Assembly (NCBI GenBank): GCA_030428745.1 | Contig: JAUIEG010000136.1 | Coordinates: 1-6,954, forward strand | From: Alphaproteobacteria bacterium | Lineage (GTDB): Bacteria; Pseudomonadota; Alphaproteobacteria; Caulobacterales; Parvularculaceae | Direction: 5' to 3' | Length of the DNA: 6,954 bases | In this document: positions 5,147 through 6,954 of the stretch, piece by piece | Layout: each line of letters starts with the position of its first letter | Numbering within the stretch: the stretch's first letter is position 1 | The notes under the pieces: model-generated | What the model saw: the letters and a program-made list of their open reading frames with translations, nothing else | Databases searched by the model: none | What the model was told of the DNA's origin: nothing | Translations under genes and position numbers: made by a program

Positions 5147-6310
5147 ATGTCAGAGATCGATACTCTTATCTCCCGAGCCCGGGCCGCCGCAGATTTGACC
5201 GGCCTTTCCCTCTCCACGGTGAGCCGCAAGCTCTTCAATGACGGCAAGGCGATCGCCCGGCTGGAGGCCGGCGGACAATGCACGCTGAGAACCCTTGAGA
5301 CGGCGCGGGCCCGGCTTTCGGAAATGGAGGCCGGCGCAGCCCCTTCGGCGGCGCCCGCGCCTAAACCCGCGGCTAATGACGAGGCGCCTTCGAAAACGCC
5401 CGTCATACCGTCCGAGACGATGACTCACCTCGACCGGCTCGAAGCGGAATCGATCCACATCATGCGCGAGGTCGCCGCGGAAGCGGAAAACCCGGTGATG
5501 CTTTATTCCGTCGGCAAGGATTCGGCGGTGATGCTGCATCTCGCCATGAAAGCTTTCTATCCGTCGAAACCGCCCTTCCCGGTCATGCATGTGGACACCA
5601 CCTGGAAGTTCAGTGAGATGATCAAGTTTCGCGATGAAACCGTGGCGAAGCTCGGTCTCGACCTCATCGTGCACATCAATGAGGAAGGGGTCGAGCAAGG
5701 CGTCGGCCCGTTCACGCATGGCTCACAGCTTCATACGGACATCATGAAAACTCAGGCGCTGAAACAGGCGCTCGACAAATACAAGTTCGATGCGGCGTTT
5801 GGCGGCGCGCGGCGCGACGAGGAAAAATCCCGCGCAAAAGAACGCATCTTTTCTTTCCGCTCCCGCGAACACCGCTGGGACCCAAAAAATCAGCGTCCGG
5901 AACTTTGGAGCCTTTACAACACGCGCATCGCCACTGGCGAATCCATTCGCGTCTTTCCCCTCTCCAACTGGACCGAGCTCGATATCTGGCAATATATCTA
6001 TCGGGAAAACATCCCCATCGTGCCGCTTTATTTCGCCGCTGAACGTCCGGTCGTGGAGCGCGACGGCGCGCTTATCATGGTCGATGACGACCGCATGCCC
6101 CTCGACGATGTAGACCCGAAACTCGAAATGGTCCGGTTCCGCACATTGGGTTGTTATCCGCTCACCGGCGCTGTGCGCTCCAAGGCGACCACCCTGCCCG
6201 AAATTATCCAGGAAATGCTGCTTGCAACCACCTCAGAGCGTGAGGGCCGCGTCATCGACCATGACCAGGCGGCAAGTATGGAGAAGAAGAAACAGGAAGG
6301 CTATTTCTGA
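5147..6310 (+). CDS. cysD: sulfate adenylyltransferase subunit 2 (CysD) with N-terminal HTH-like extension
   Basis: CysD is the catalytic ATP-sulfurylase subunit. With the GTPase CysN it makes adenosine 5'-phosphosulfate from sulfate and ATP in the cytoplasm. The core (from Met92, about 296 residues, close to the usual 300) has LEAESIHIMREVAAE, the PP-loop YSVGKDS (120-126), HVDTTWKF (148-155), FGGARRDEEKSRAKER (218-233), NWTELDIWQYI (274-284) and TLGCYPLTGAVRS (333-345), and ends in KKKQEGYF. Ahead of it lie about 60 residues resembling a small HTH domain (GLSLSTVSRKLFNDGKAIARL, then CTLRTLETARARL) and an Ala/Pro-rich linker (about 60-90). GGAAGG sits 6 nt before the ATG at 5147. The in-frame ATG at 5132 has no such site. 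An internal start at 5420 would give a standard CysD but has only a weak GAG. It overlaps cysN by 1 nt. Confidence 0.93.
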   Translation: MSEIDTLISRARAAADLTGLSLSTVSRKLFNDGKAIARLEAGGQCTLRTLETARARLSEMEAGAAPSAAPAPKPAANDEAPSKTPVIPSETMTHLDRLEAESIHIMREVAAEAENPVMLYSVGKDSAVMLHLAMKAFYPSKPPFPVMHVDTTWKFSEMIKFRDETVAKLGLDLIVHINEEGVEQGVGPFTHGSQLHTDIMKTQALKQALDKYKFDAAFGGARRDEEKSRAKERIFSFRSREHRWDPKNQRPELWSLYNTRIATGESIRVFPLSNWTELDIWQYIYRENIPIVPLYFAAERPVVERDGALIMVDDDRMPLDDVDPKLEMVRFRTLGCYPLTGAVRSKATTLPEIIQEMLLATTSEREGRVIDHDQAASMEKKKQEGYF

Positions 6311-6954
6311 TGTCTGTTTCAACCTTAAAACCCTCCGACAACGTCATCGATTATCTCGCCGCGCATGAGAAGAAATCCATGTTGCGCTTCATCACCTGCG
6401 GATCGGTCGATGACGGCAAGTCGACCCTGATCGGCAGACTCCTTTACGATTCCAAAATGCTTTACGACGACCAGCTTTCGGCGCTCGAAAGCGACACCAA
6501 AAAGCATGGCACACAAGGTGAGAAGATTGATTTCGCGTTGCTCGTCGACGGCCTCGCCGCTGAACGCGAACAGGGAATCACCATCGACGTCGCCTATCGC
6601 TTTTTCTCGACGGAAAAACGTAAATTCATCGTCGCCGATACGCCGGGCCACGAACAATACACGCGCAATATGGCGACCGGCGCCTCAACCGCCGACCTCG
6701 CCGTCATTCTCGTCGATGCGCGCAGGGGAATACTGACCCAGACACGGCGCCATTCTTATATCGTCTCCCTGCTCGGGATCCGTCACGTTGTCGTCGCCAT
6801 CAACAAGATGGACCTTGTGGATTATTCGGAAGCGACCTTCGACAGGATCGAAGCGGAATACCGCGCCTTTGCAAAAGACCTCGGCTTTCAATCCATCACC
6901 TGCATTCCCATGTCGGCGCTCGAAGGCGTCAACATCACCAAACAGAGCAAGCAA
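6310..6954 (+). CDS. cysN: sulfate adenylyltransferase subunit 1 (CysN), GTPase part (cut by window edge)
   Basis: CysN is the GTPase subunit that drives ATP sulfurylase. The first 215 residues are present and the frame is open to the window end. All G-domain motifs of the EF-Tu-like family are in place: P-loop GSVDDGKS (31-38), switch I region EREQGITIDVAYR (85-97), DTPGH (110-114), NKMD (165-168) and the SAL motif (202-204). The beginning KKSMLRFITCGSVDDGKSTLIGRLLYDSKM is characteristic of CysN rather than other translation-type GTPases. The ATG overlaps the cysD stop in TGATG, and GGAAGG lies about 9 nt upstream inside cysD, so the two are translationally coupled. Whether a C-terminal APS kinase (CysC) domain is fused, as in many bacteria, cannot be seen because the 3' half lies outside. 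Confidence 0.95.
   Translation, partial: MSVSTLKPSDNVIDYLAAHEKKSMLRFITCGSVDDGKSTLIGRLLYDSKMLYDDQLSALESDTKKHGTQGEKIDFALLVDGLAAEREQGITIDVAYRFFSTEKRKFIVADTPGHEQYTRNMATGASTADLAVILVDARRGILTQTRRHSYIVSLLGIRHVVVAINKMDLVDYSEATFDRIEAEYRAFAKDLGFQSITCIPMSALEGVNITKQSKQ

Noticed and set aside
5150..5719. Minus-strand ORF antisense to cysD
   Set aside because: It is a complementary-frame shadow of the conserved cysD coding sequence.
1703..6954. A single sulfur cluster joining the TSUP transporter with cysDN
   Set aside because: They are on opposite strands and separated by unrelated genes. TSUP substrates vary, so a functional link is not supported by the sequence.

Overview
The window looks like a chromosomal stretch from an alphaproteobacterium. 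This is inferred from the protein flavour of PrpD, the GbsR-type regulator, the DUF3429 protein and the desaturase, from the fairly high GC content with GC-rich third codon positions, and from a promoter that appears to drive a leaderless mRNA. The exact family (perhaps Hyphomonadaceae/Parvularculaceae-like) cannot be fixed by eye. There are no tRNAs, rRNAs, insertion sequences, CRISPR arrays or phage genes.

Layout. Positions 1-4965 are transcribed leftward (minus strand). In transcription order they hold a GbsR/MarR-type regulator whose C-terminus is frameshifted (4965-4518), a DUF3429 membrane protein (4481-3966), an acyl-CoA desaturase-like enzyme (3952-2966), a DCC-family (DUF393) CXXC protein (2976-2497), a TSUP/TauE-type transporter (2452-1703), an acyltransferase-3 membrane protein (1644-580) and the first 132 codons of 2-methylcitrate dehydratase PrpD (396-1). 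The first four are packed tightly (a 13-nt gap, then an 11-nt overlap) and look like one operon with a lipid/membrane theme. From 5147 rightward run cysD (5147-6310) and cysN (6310 to the window end), which form the ATP sulfurylase of assimilatory sulfate activation and are joined by a 1-nt TGATG overlap. The two directions diverge from a 181-bp intergenic region (4966-5146).

Most notable points. (1) CysD carries an extra N-terminal module of about 60 residues that looks like a small helix-turn-helix domain, joined by an Ala/Pro-rich linker to an otherwise full-length CysD: a possible DNA-binding fusion of a sulfate-assimilation enzyme. (2) The regulator gene has a consensus promoter (TTGACA, 17 bp, TAAAAT) whose expected start point is the A of the ATG, and a perfect 16-bp palindrome covers that start codon and touches the -10 box: a likely autoregulatory operator on a leaderless mRNA. 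(3) That same regulator appears to have suffered an internal deletion with a frameshift. Its plausible native C-terminus survives in another frame just before the DUF3429 gene. (4) The cysD leader holds a hairpin and two related TGGGAA/CCCA inverted repeats, one of them over the ribosome binding site.

No gene-free stretch exceeds about 185 bases.
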